Shown: piece after piece, positions 9,692 to 20,888 of the stretch
How the letters are laid out: each line of letters opens with the position of its first letter
How positions within the stretch are numbered: the first letter of the stretch is position 1
Source of the DNA: Cryoendolithus antarcticus
Lineage: Eukaryota > Ascomycota > Dothideomycetes > Cladosporiales > Cladosporiaceae
Assembly (NCBI GenBank): GCA_002077065.1
Contig: NAJO01000011.1
Span: 85,001 to 149,000 of the forward strand
Direction of reading: 5' to 3'
DNA: 64,000 nt
Position numbers and translations under genes: made by a program
The notes under the pieces: generated by a model
Seen by the model: the letters and a program-made list of their open reading frames with translations, nothing else
Databases searched by the model: none
What the model was told of the DNA's origin: nothing

Positions 9692-12026
9692 TCATCGTGA
9701 GCATCGCGGCGTCTTGCGTGTGGGACCGACGAGCGGCAGTGAGTTCGGGTCAAGAGCATCCAGAGGCTGCTTGCGCTTCCGATGAGCATCGGACGATGAT
9801 GCCAGCATCATTTGCCTGGCGTTGGACGACTTCTTGTACGTGCTCGGTGTGGTGCTGGCAAACTTCTTGTGCGATTTCGGTGTGGCGTTGGAAGGCCTCG
9901 GACCTGGTGCGGTTTTTGCCAACGTGGGATCGCCTCCGATTGTTTGTGATGATACGGGCAGCACGTCGGACCGTCTCGTAGCCCGTGCATCCTGCGTGAT
10001 GCCATCTGGACTGGCATGATCCAGCGCTCGATCTTGTCCTGCATTCGTTGCGACGACTTTCATCGGGAAAGCCAGGGAGGACCTTTGCTGTGATGGAATC
10101 GCGACTTCTACGAGATATCGAACGGTCGGGGACTCGATGGCAGCAGGTGAGCTTGGTTGGAAGTCACTCAACTCGTCTAGAACACTCAGCTGCGTGTGCA
10201 GGGTAGTGGTCTTGTCCGACCGAGCGGACAGGAAACGACCAGAAGCTGACCTGAGTCTGGGGGTCTTGGTGGTCTCTGATGTTGCCGCACTTTTGCTTGT
10301 GAGCAACGCTTCGTCAACTCGCGAAGCGTTCTGCTGGCGCACTCGATCGATGGTGGTGCTGTTGATAGAGGTGTTCTCGTCCAGAGTCCTCATTGGGAAG
10401 ACGGCGGTGCGGCCAGCTGACTTGTCCATCGTGGTGACGTGGAGACTGACTTGAGGTTTGGAGGCCGCGGCAACAGATCGAATGAGCTCGCCAGCGCTGT
10501 CTTGTCCAGCGAGTTCGCTCGCTGGGCGATGTTTACCTCCAGCGAATGTTGCTGGCGAGCTCACAGGTGTTGACAGCTCGATATGGTGAAGCGTCTGCTG
10601 TAACATGATTGGATCCGAAGTGAAACACTCTCCATAATCGGAGTGATCACTGAATGCATGCGATGAGGGTGCGTGGTCCACATGTGGTCCGGCGCTGGCG
10701 GTATCCTCACAATCTGTCGGCAGACGTGGAGATGATGGCGGCACGTGCCCATTGACTCCAATCTCAACCATGATCGTGCTCTCGAGTGCCTCGTCAACCG
10801 CAACAACTTGCTCAACGCTTGTTGTTACGGCCCGCAGGAGACAGGAGAGGATAGCCTCGTTCCCGGTGCGGGTATTGTATCTCCCTCGCGGCTCGTACCC
10901 TCTGCAGCGCTAGCTGGCTCTGCGGGTCCAGGCGGACTTGAAGGGCATGTGACTTCCAAGTCCAGCACACGGAAATGAGGTTGCGAAAACTCAGTGCCAA
11001 TTGGCTGCTCCGTACCATCATCGCCTGGAATCGGGACATGCGCTGAGTTGTACGAGACCATCGCCGTACTGGTGTCGGCCGGTGGTAAAGTAGCCGCGGT
11101 GACAGGCTTCTGGACAGCGGAGAAGAACTTTAGAATGCCGGGGCCTCGCGTGTTCGTCGCTTCGCTCATCGCCTGCGGCCTCGGCGCGAGAGCCATCCAA
11201 GGAATGCTAATGTCGAAAGGCAAGCTGGAGCCGTCCACGAGCTTGCCGCGTGCAGCGTCTGAAGCGTGGCATAGCACTCGATTCCGTCAGCGGAGATCAC
11301 ACCCTGCATGCGCGCGAACGGATTGATCAAAGTGAGACTGCCAGTCGCCATGAATTCGGTGTTGAGCACGTACCAGTCCTGATCACGAGCATTTGCGGCC
11401 GTGGGTGCGCCTTTCAAGATCTTGTTGAGGAAAGCAGGAAGCGGCTCTTGCCAGACATGAGTGTCCAGCATATGCGTGCCACAGTTGTGTGTGTGTCGTG
11501 TAGACTTCTTGGAATCGTTCGTCGGATGCGCCAACCTGACCTCAACTTTTAGAAGAGTATCCTGGATATGCGACGCCGAGCTGAAGTGCTCGACCACGTA
11601 CAGTGCGGCGCTGCACTTCGAATTGTTGTCTTCGGGAAGCAGGCGAGAGTACCTTTCCAGCCAACTCGCCTCGGTTGCATTGATTTTCTGCAGCTTCTTC
11701 AACCTTTTCTTGAGATCCTCGCGCGCTTTCGAAGCTAAAGCAACAGGACACCCAAACGAGAGATGGCGCACGAGAGGATCTCCGATTGGCAGTTTAGTAT
11801 CTCTCCATCGCCAAAAACTTCAGGCTAGCCACGGCCAGAGCGTTCGCCATTCCCACGGCGTCAACCACATGTCCGAAGAGAGCCGAGGGCTCGCCGAAGC
11901 TGCCCTGCACGGGTCGTACAGTATTGTCCTGAGTTTCTGCAGTTCGGGGATGTGCCGGGCCACAAGACCAGCAGTGTCGCGGCATCGTGATTCGTAGTAC
12001 TCAGCGACCAGCATCAGGTCGTGCAT
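9692..12026 (-). pseudogene. Uncharacterised gene with four frameshifts
   Basis: From an ATG at 12026 a protein of roughly 770 residues can be followed only by changing frame four times: near 11918-11923, in the A5/T5 run at 11813-11817, near 11245-11255 and near 10833-10845. At the T5 run, dropping one T joins MANALAVASLKF to WRWRDTKLPIGDPL smoothly. The N-terminal half looks globular, with a helical segment KKRLKKLQKINATEASWLER. The C-terminal half is Ser/Thr/Pro-rich and basic, ending KTPRCSR, and suggests a nuclear protein. No introns were needed and no splice signals fit the breaks. I do not recognise the family. It is called a pseudogene because single-base indels are the simplest explanation for each break. 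Confidence 0.5.
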
Positions 12027-12802
12027 CTACGCGCATAACGGCTCACTTGGAAGGGGATACTGTCGATGAGAGTCGTCTCTTGCCGGGAGCATGGTGGCGG
12101 GTGTGGACCCGGAGATGGTCGTGCCAACAGGCGAGGCGCGTTACGAAAGAGAGGAGGAGTGCGATGATGCAACCTTGCGGGAGATAAGACAGAAGTGCAC
12201 TACGCTTTTGTCTCGCAGGTCACTGTCGTGGAGAAAAAAATATGAACGCGACCGAAAGACTCAGGCGTGCGCGCGATGATCACATACCTTCACAGCAATG
12301 ACTCGCACCATCTGAACGGTGCCGACGTCCCCTCCAGCCTCGAACCGTGCGCCGTGTCAGGTAGAGGATCTGGGCGAGTGTCAAAGACACCGATTGTAGC
12401 GCAGCGGCGGCATCTGAATTCGCGGCTTGCAGATCATGCCTGTGCATTCATTTCGGCATCTTCCACGGCACTAAGGCCGCCGTTTGCTGATAGCAGGCAT
12501 CATGACAAAGTGGCCGGTCTGAGAACGCAAGGAGCGAGATGTTGAGAGAGATTGAACAGGTGACAAGTCACAAAGCGGGAGGTTGGAGGGGACACATTCG
12601 GGGTACTCGACAAAAGTGCCGAACACCGAGATCTGACGCCATCTTGAACAGGAAGGACGGAGAGGCCTTGAAACCATACCTTGAGTTTTCGATGCTTGAC
12701 AGGCCCAATGTGACTACACAGGCAATACTAGTCTTGGTCAAGATCGTTTCATCGTGAAGTCAACACTTCAGACTCATTGCCAAGTCGCCTTGATCGCCCA
12801 TC
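12027..12802. other. Intergenic, divergent promoters
   Basis: Upstream of both the broken minus-strand gene and the plus-strand GNAT gene. Short open frames here lack coding character. Confidence 0.4.
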
Positions 12803-13471
12803 ATGCCGCTCGAACTCCATCCCATGCGCGAATCCGACATCCCCGCTGCCACCCGGATAAATTTCGCTGCCTTTGGACCAGACTTGATGCAAATCCTGTA
12901 CCCCCACGGTGTCACAGCAGCAGATTTGGACCACTCCATCAAGGAGAACACCGAATCGTTTCATAAACACAAGGACTCCGCTCTATTCACGAAAGTGATC
13001 GACACATCGCTACCGAACGATGAGTTCCAACAGATCGTAGGCACGGCTCTCTGGCGGATCTACGAGAAGCCACGAACGAAGGAGGAACTTGATGCGGAGG
13101 CCAAAGAGGCGATGGACCACGAGCCGGCACCCGGTGCTGATACGAAGTGCATGGAGGCGTTCTTCGGTTCCATCCTCAAGGCGAGACGCACGCACATGAA
13201 AGGGGACCCGTTTGCTCTGCTCAATATACTAACCACGCACCCTGATCACCACCGCAGAGGCATCGGTGCGATGCAGCTGAAACACGGGCTGGAGACTGTG
13301 GATCGCTTAGGACTACCTGCGTGGCTCGAGGGCAGCCCAAAGGGCACGCCGTTGTACGAGAGATTTGGGTGGCAGGGTGTGGGATGGCTGGACTTTGACG
13401 AACAGGCATGGGGGATGAAGAGGGCCCTGCCGCACCGTTTGATGTTGCGGCCGGCGAAAGCCACGAAATGA
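12803..13471 (+). CDS. GNAT-family N-acetyltransferase
   Basis: A 222-residue single-exon protein of normal length for small fungal GNAT enzymes, which transfer acetyl from acetyl-CoA to an amine. Motif A is visible near residues 145-157 (LTTHPDHHRRGIGA), with the acetyl-CoA pyrophosphate-binding Arg-x-x-Gly-x-Gly/Ala at 151-156. After it come GLPAWLEGSPKGTPLYERFG, the usual motif B Tyr-x-x-x-Gly. The N-terminus (LHPMRESDIPAATRI) is the standard first strand and helix. It ends 154 nt before the tail of the convergent TRM61 gene. The acceptor substrate cannot be inferred. Confidence 0.85.
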   Translation: MPLELHPMRESDIPAATRINFAAFGPDLMQILYPHGVTAADLDHSIKENTESFHKHKDSALFTKVIDTSLPNDEFQQIVGTALWRIYEKPRTKEELDAEAKEAMDHEPAPGADTKCMEAFFGSILKARRTHMKGDPFALLNILTTHPDHHRRGIGAMQLKHGLETVDRLGLPAWLEGSPKGTPLYERFGWQGVGWLDFDEQAWGMKRALPHRLMLRPAKATK

Positions 13472-13625
13472 TGAGCCTATTCATGAATGAGATTAGATCT
13501 GGTGCGTGCACGGAACCGGCAAGCGTCCCCGATCGCAAGCCTATCATTGTCGATGCATTCGAGCACCTCTCGCATTGATGTATATAGATTGTGACCGGCT
13601 CGCATCATCAACGACGTTACACGGC

Positions 13626-15068
13626 TCAATTGTCGCCTGCGGAAACCTCGTCTGCGAGTAATGCTAGCTCATCCTTCTCAACCCATTGCATCGGCAGAAT
13701 GGCAAACACGAGATACGACGTGTGCGTCTTCACCTCGGACTCCGTGCGATGCGCCAGATTGCCCTCCTTGTACAATTTCCGTCCATCAACCTCCTGTTTG
13801 ATCTGCAGCAATCGCTCAGCTTTCGATAGCGTCTTCTTGGCCGCATCGCTTGCTCCATCCCCGTTCGTCTCGCCCGCCTTGACAGGAGTCTTCTTCGCGT
13901 GGAACTCATTGAGCTTCGCCTCGATCTCGCGCAGACGGCCGATGGACTCCTCCACTGTCGCCGGATTCGCGTTCACGCCTCGCAGTCCCTCTTCTTTCAG
14001 CCCGACTCTTTCCCGCCGCACATCGATGCGCTTGTTCATCACTTCCACCATCTGTATCTCGATCCATCCTGCTTTTCGCATCGCCGCCATCGTTGCTTGG
14101 ACTTGCTCAATGCAAGGGGAGAAGGTGCAGATGTGCGCTATGGTGTCGGGGTCGAGGGGGGTGGTGGGCGACTCGCGTGTGATGTGTTCGAGCGCTTTCC
14201 ACGGCGCTGGCAGGTCGAGGAAAATGGCGGAGGCGCGCGGAGAGGAGTCGTCGGCGAGGAGGAAGCCTTGGCTGTATACATCGCGGTGAGTGAGGGTGAC
14301 AACGCCGTCGAGCCCGTGGTCGGTGATCTCTTGCTTGAGCGTTTCCACTCGAGGCGCATGGTACTCGAAGCTACACACCCGTCCATACTTCCCTCCTGCA
14401 ACTTGCGCGTCTGGTGGGTAGCCATTGAAGACCGCGCGAGCTGCTGCGTGTGTAAAGCTCCCGCTGCCCGCACCCGCCTCGATGATGGTGTCGCCGGGTT
14501 TGGCGCGCAATCGTTGAAGCACGTACGAATAGTCTGGCGTGTACACTACCTGCGTGCGGTGGTCGAGCGATGATGTCCACGACTCTGGCGTCGGCTGAAC
14601 GAGATGCGCGAAGCCTGAGCCCGCCTCCACTGCTGCCTTGGGCTCAGCTATGGCATTGGTCACGGTCTGCTTCACCTTCTTCGTCGGCGATAGTGGACTA
14701 CCATCGTGACTGCCTGCCGACTTCCGCTTCTTCGTTGCAGCATCTTCTGCGCCTCCGACTGGTGTGTCCTCACCCGGCGTCGCGCTGCCCTCCGCCCGGG
14801 CTGCAGCCTCAAGCTTCGCCTCCTTTAGCTTCCGCCCTCTCGTTCCCGTATCCACCTTGCTCGCGCGTACTTGACAACCCCATTGCGACCCTATGAGAGT
14901 GGTGTGCGGGAATGACCCAAAGCGAGTGTTCGTCACAGCGCCTTCAGCGTAGCCATCATTGGCTGAGGCGCGCAAAATGATGGGTACCAGGTTCTCGCGG
15001 CGCAGATGCAGCACTGCGAGCGAGCCTGCCTCAGCAACAGCCGGAGTGTGAAAGAAGGGTGAAGGCAT
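13626..15068 (-). CDS. TRM61: tRNA (adenine-58-N1)-methyltransferase catalytic subunit
   Basis: A 480-residue intronless protein matching Trm61/Gcd14, which with Trm6 makes m1A58 in tRNAs, including initiator tRNA-Met, in the nucleus. The SAM-binding motif I is IIEAGAGSGSFTHA at about 195-208, and the catalytic-pocket motif FLDLPAPW at about 283-290. CTFSPCIEQVQ and GWIEIQMVEV are also family-typical. An insertion of about 80 charged residues (about 75-150), rich in Lys, Glu and Ala, separates the N-terminal beta domain from the Rossmann domain and is longer than in yeast. It shares a 577-bp divergent upstream region with the debranching enzyme gene. Confidence 0.93.
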   Translation of the reverse strand: MPSPFFHTPAVAEAGSLAVLHLRRENLVPIILRASANDGYAEGAVTNTRFGSFPHTTLIGSQWGCQVRASKVDTGTRGRKLKEAKLEAAARAEGSATPGEDTPVGGAEDAATKKRKSAGSHDGSPLSPTKKVKQTVTNAIAEPKAAVEAGSGFAHLVQPTPESWTSSLDHRTQVVYTPDYSYVLQRLRAKPGDTIIEAGAGSGSFTHAAARAVFNGYPPDAQVAGGKYGRVCSFEYHAPRVETLKQEITDHGLDGVVTLTHRDVYSQGFLLADDSSPRASAIFLDLPAPWKALEHITRESPTTPLDPDTIAHICTFSPCIEQVQATMAAMRKAGWIEIQMVEVMNKRIDVRRERVGLKEEGLRGVNANPATVEESIGRLREIEAKLNEFHAKKTPVKAGETNGDGASDAAKKTLSKAERLLQIKQEVDGRKLYKEGNLAHRTESEVKTHTSYLVFAILPMQWVEKDELALLADEVSAGDN

Positions 15069-15645
15069 TGCTGAGTACCTACCATGTGAGCTCCAATGGC
15101 ATTTGCAAGCTTCGCAGTTTTCTCGAGATCAACATGACGCAATATGCGGCTCAAGGATCCCTGTCAGGAACGTGGAGAGATCCGCGGCGTCCCACCAGAA
15201 AGTGTTGTGGAGGGCGGAAGAGGGCACGCTACTGCGCGTTGTACCTGATTGTACCTGCTTGTCGCGTGGAGGAGACTGATTCTTGTGTATTCTTGCCAGT
15301 GCTCTTGAGCGAAGGAGAAGGAAGCGACGGCGGCGTGGTCTACGACAACATCCTCGACGTTGGCATCACCATCCTCCACCATCACCTATACATGCACCCA
15401 GCCCTCTCCGCCCAGCATTGCTTCCTCAGCAGTCTAGCCGGTATTCACCAGTACACATTCGTTGTCTCGTCGACCGACTCTTAGCCCCTCCGCTCTCGAG
15501 TTCGCCTCCTTCGACACCGAATCGCCACAGCCATTGGCCCCACTGGAGCCAGACTCCGCCCTGCGACCTATTGCCGCTCCCAGTGCTGTACCTGGACTTC
15601 CGCGAGGGGATAAGAGAAGAGTACACCAGGGACAAGTGATCAGAC
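15069..15645. promoter_or_regulatory. Bidirectional promoter TRM61 / debranching enzyme
   Basis: 577 bp between two divergent start codons (15068 minus and 15646 plus). The right half has long C/T-rich tracts, common just upstream of fungal start codons. No specific factor site assigned. Confidence 0.45.
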
Positions 15646-18600
15646 ATGGCGCCCTCACATATCACCAACCACACGGTCCATTTGCTGCCGCTCAAGGACG
15701 ATGGCTCCCCAGACCTGGCAGGCGATCCCGCCTACTGCTACTTGCCTCCTCCCACGAAGCCAGCATACAGCGTACGCTTCGAGATCGAGGGCACGAGCTC
15801 CATCTGCAGGCAGGGCAGCCTCTGGCACAATCTACCGAACGAGGGCGAGCAATTCGTCCGCAGTCGGTTTCGAGAGCATAAGTGAGTATTTGTTGCACCC
15901 GCTTGACTCAATTCTGCCATCTGACTTCTCCCAGACTCAAGGCTAGCTTCAGTGATATGATCCAGATCGATGTGCCCGTTCACCAGGCTGGTGCGTTCGA
16001 ATTCTACACAACCTACACGCCGATTCCGAAGTTCACTGTGGGCACGACCGAGGTTCCGCATTCAACCTCTACCAGCACCTTCTTCATCGATGTCGAGCCT
16101 CATCTGCAAGTCGGCAAGTCTCGCCTGCCGCTGGACGCATTGTCGTGTATTTCGATACTGTCGAAGTTCATGGGCCAGTACCCACACGACTGGGATCAAC
16201 ACTTGCACGGCATCAGCGAGCGCAACTACAACATGGTGCACTTCACCCCGCTGATGATACGAGGTGACAGCAACTCGCCTTACTCCATCTACGATCAGCT
16301 GGCGTTTGACGAGGCTTTCTTCCCCAACGGCGAGAAGGACGTCGCTGATCTCACTACCCGCATGGAGCAGGACATGGGCCTCTTGTCCATGACTGATGTG
16401 GTCTGGAATCACACGGCCAACAACAGCAAGTGGCTCGAGTATCATCCGGAGTCTGGCTACAACATCGAGACCGCACCACACCTGCGCCCGGCGTATGAGC
16501 TCGACACTCAATTCCTCAAGTTTTCGTCGACGCTTGCATCAAAAGGTCTGCCTACCCACCTGACTGGCGAAGGTGATCTCACTAAGATCATGGATGCTGC
16601 GAAAGTCCTTGTCATCGGTGCTATCAAGCTGTGGGAGTTCTACGTCTGCGACGTCGAGGGCGATGCGCAGAAAACTGTCTGCGCCTGGCTGAGTGGAGAC
16701 GTTGACTCCGATGCTTCGCTTGTTGACGACGTGCCATCTTGGAGCCTCAAGCAGAAGGCTGATTGGCTTGTGGCACATGGCTTTCAAGGTACTGATCGTA
16801 TGGGAGAGCGATTCAGGCGACGAGTCAATCCACAGCGCGCAGCAGCTCTTCTTCAGAAGCTCTTTGGGCCGGCTCACCCCAAGCAGAACAATGCAGCGGA
16901 CGAGCGCGCAGCTCATGGCGCAATGGCACGATTCCTCAATGAGGTCAATCTCGAGTGGTACCGCGAGTATGATGCCGACGTGGCTGCTATCATAGATCAG
17001 GTCTTCAATCGGACAAAGTACATGCGCCTTGACTCCCATGGCCCGCAGATCGGCGACATCACGGCCGCAAATCCTCTAATCGAATCCTACTTCACCCGCC
17101 TGGAAGTCAACTCCATCACCTCGAAGCACGACCCAGACTCTCTTGCATTGGCCAACAATGGCTGGGTGTGGGCTGCTGATGTGATGAAGGACGACGCTGG
17201 TCCTCGATCCAAGGTGTATCTTCGCCGTGAGCTGATAGTCTGGGGTGACTGCGTCAAGCTGCGCTACGGCTCTGGTCCGCAAGACTCGCAATACCTCTGG
17301 GAGCACATGACCGGCTACACCCAGCTGATGGCGAAGCACTTCCACGCTTTCCGCATTGACAATTGCCATTCGACTCCTCTGCATGTCGCATCGCACATGC
17401 TGGACTCTGCACGATGCGTTCGACCAGACTTGATGGTGGCTGCTGAGTTGTTCTCTGGTGATGAGAAAATGGACTACCTCTTCTGTCAAAAGCTGGGCAT
17501 CTCCTGCCTGATCCGAGAGGCCATGCAGGTATGGTCGCCCGCAGAGCTTAGTAAGCTGGTTCACATAAACGCTGGTCGACCTGTCGGCAGCTTTGCCGTT
17601 GACGATGTGTCCGGCGCTGACAAGCCTGCCGCCAATGGCTCACTCACGAATGGGGCACACACGAACGGCACCGCGCCACAAGGTCAAGAGATCGTTCACA
17701 AGATCGTCCCATCGAAGATTCACGCCCTGCTCATGGACTGCACACATGACAATGAGACACCGGTTCAACGTCGCGATGGCCGTGACACCATGTCAAGCTC
17801 GGCACTTGTTGCAATGTGCGCATCGGCTTCCGGCTCGGTCTTTGGCATGGATGAGTTGTATCCAGAGCTCATCGAGCTTGTACACGAGACTCGACCATAC
17901 TCAAGCCCATACAGCAATCTCAAGCTCGGCGAGAGCCTCAAGATCGGAGCTTTCGAGGGCGCAGGAGCCATCAAGAAGCTTATGAACCAGCTTCACCAGA
18001 TCATGGGTATGGACGGCTACAGCGAGTCTCACGTCCATCATGACGGCGAATATATCACAGTCCACAGGATTCACCCTGGGTCCCGCAAGGGCTACTACCT
18101 CATCGCCCACACTGCGTTTCCCGGATCGAACAGTGGCAGCGGTAGCTTTCAGCCAGATGCTTTGACCGGGACAAAGGCTAAGCTACTTGGTGCCTGGAGC
18201 CTCGAGTGCGACCAGAGCTATGATGCCAAGCAGACTGCCATTCATGCAAAGGTTCTGCAGGGCGTGCCGTCGCACACAAAGGACATCCGAGGCGTCACAG
18301 TCGAAGCGAAAGGAAATGATACTATTATCCGCCTGCCGGGTGCATTTGGCGCCGGCTCGATTGCAGTCTTCGAGACCTGGATTCCTGCTGCTGAGCACAG
18401 TGAGGGCTTGGACAAGTATGTCACCTCCGGCGCCAGGGACGCATTCAAGAGCGTTGGGCTAATCGATCTCAACGTCATCATGTATCGTGCCGACTCTGAG
18501 GAACGCGCTGCTTCTCAGGGTCAAGATGGCGTGTACTCCGTTCCGGGCATAGGACCTCTGGTGTACTGCGGTCTGCAGGGTTGGTGGTCCATCTTGCGCG

Positions 18601-20429
18601 ACGTTGTAGCAGGCAACGATCTTGGACACCCCATCTGCGAGCACCTGCGTTCTGGTCAATGGGCGCTGGATTACATCGTCGGCCGCCTTGACAAGCTTGC
18701 GGGCCAATCCGAGTATGCCAATCTAACTGGACCTGCAGAGTGGCTGCGGACTCGCTTTGACGCCATTCGTAAGCTGCCTTCGTTCCTGCTGCCTCGCTAC
18801 TTCGCCCTCGTCATTCAGACAGCATACAGAGCTGGCTTCGAACGCGGTATTGCGCTCATGAATGACAATGTCAAGACCGGCCAGCGCTTTCTCAAGTCAT
18901 TGGCCATGGTAAGCTATCAGCTCCAGGGCTACATGCCAAACGCTTCACTCTGGCCGGACAAGCTTGTGCCGTCCCTGGCTGCTGGCTTACCCTACTTCGC
19001 CCAGGACTGGGCTCGATGCTGGGGTCGCGACATCATGATCGCCATGCGTGGGTTGCTGCTCTGTACTGGTCGCTATGAGGAGGCGAAAGAGCACATTCTC
19101 TGCTTTGCATCGGTTGTCAAGCATGGCATGATCCCCAATCTGCTCGGCTCTGCGAAGCTACCGCGCTACAACAGTCGAGACTCGGTCTGGTTCTTCCTCC
19201 AGAACATTCAGGACTACTGCAACCTTGTGCCAGACGGACATGTAATCCTGGGGGAGAAGGTAGAGCGTCGATTCCTGCCATATGACGATACTTGGTTCGC
19301 ATGGGATGACAAGCGCGCTTACTCACAAGAAAGTACGATAGCTGAGGTCGTCCACGAGTGTCTGCAGCGTCATGCTGGTAGCATGCACTTCCGCGAGTAC
19401 AACGCCGGACCCGGCATCGACAGTCAGATGAAGGATGAGGGCTTCAATATTGACATCGATGTCGATTGGAAGACTGGCATCATCTTCGGTGGTAATGAGT
19501 CCAACTGCGGCACTTGGATGGACAAGATGGGTGAGTCGACCAAAGCCGGCAGCAAAGGCCACCCTGGCACCAGCCGTGATGGCGCACCAGTCGAGATCAC
19601 CGGTCTGCTGTACAGCACGCTCAAGTGGGTCTCTGGTCTCAACGCAGATGGCATCTTTGCCCACGAAGGTGTGACGAACAGCGAAGGCCACAAGGTCAGC
19701 TACACAAATTGGGCCGCGAAGCTCAAGTCCTCCTTCGAACACTGCTACTACATCCCCAACGATCGCAGTGAGTGGTCCAAGTACGACATCAATCCCAAGA
19801 CTGTCAACCGCACCGGCATCTACAAAGACGTCTACCGCGGCAAGAAGGAGTATTGCGATTACCAACTCCGGCCGAACTTCCCCATCGCCATGACCGTCGC
19901 TCCAGATCTCTTCACCCTGTCGCACGCTCTCGGAGCACTTGAGGTAGCGGACCACGCTCTTCGCGGACCGACCGGGATGGCTACCCTCGACCCGGCCGAT
20001 CTCGAATACCATCCGTACTACATCAACAGCGAGGACAGCGACAACTATCAGACGGCCAAGGGTCGGAACTACCACCAGGGACCTGAATGGCTCTGGCCGA
20101 CAGGCTTCTTCTTGCGGGCGCTTTGTAAATTTTTGTTCATGAAGTGCACCACGCATGAGGAGAGAGTGGAGGCTTTCCAGCAGGTCACTGCAAGGTTACA
20201 TGGCTGCATGGCTGCCATCAAGCAAAGTCCTTGGGCGGGTTTGACTGAATTGACGCAGAAGAATGGCGAGTTCTGCGGGGATTCGGTGAGTGATTAGCTT
20301 ACCTCCATTCTCGCTGTTGTAACATACTGACGTCAATTGCAGTGTCCTACCCAAGCTTGGTCCGCAGGGTGCATAATAGATCTCTACGACGACGCGAGCA
20401 AGTACAGTGCCGAGGCCCTCTGGAGATGA
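15646..20429 (+). CDS. GDB1: Glycogen debranching enzyme
   Basis: Bifunctional enzyme (4-alpha-glucanotransferase plus amylo-alpha-1,6-glucosidase) that removes branch points during cytosolic glycogen breakdown. Exons 15646-15881, 15935-20285 and 20343-20429 give 4674 nt, 1557 residues, the normal size. Both introns (53 and 57 nt) have GTGAG donors. The N-terminal GH13-like half carries FRIDNCHSTPLHVASHM (about 550-566) and VAAELFSG (about 578). The C-terminal half has the debranching-enzyme segment WARCWGRDIMIAMRGLLL and EITGLLYSTLKWV. The last exon supplies the conserved end CPTQAWSAGCIIDL. No lesion in 4.7 kb. Confidence 0.95.
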
Positions 20430-20888
20430 TGATACTGGTACATCTCATGAGATACGATGTTGACGAGGACAATGTGCAATACCTATACACCATTGGCATA
20501 GACTGACAACTGCGAGGAAGTGGATGTACCTAAGCGCTGTACATAGCACCTGAGCAATGTGTACATCCTCACGACCGATCATCGGCAAATGTAAGTCCGG
20601 CCATCAGCCGCAACGCTCCATTCCCTCCCGTCCCCACGATCCCCGCACCTCATGGCGTGCCTTGGCAATCTTCATCGGCCTCTTAGGTGAGCTTAGTGCG
20701 CCTTAGCTCGTTCGCTTGTGAATTTGCCATGCTCAAGAACCTTGCTCCCGCTCCTCCTACACGGGTTTTTGCGCTGCTGACACCTCGGGATGACATACTA
20801 CACTCCGCGGCTGTTAATGCCGTGGCAATCGATGGTTTCGTTTATCTGAGAACTTGTACACGACTTCTTTCGCCCAGTATACGACGAG
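20430..20888. other. Intergenic, permease promoter
   Basis: Contains the debranching-enzyme 3' end and the permease upstream region. No gene seen. Confidence 0.4.

Noticed and set aside
19323..20156. 277-codon minus-strand frame within the debranching enzyme
   Set aside because: It is a shadow of a highly conserved plus-strand coding region.
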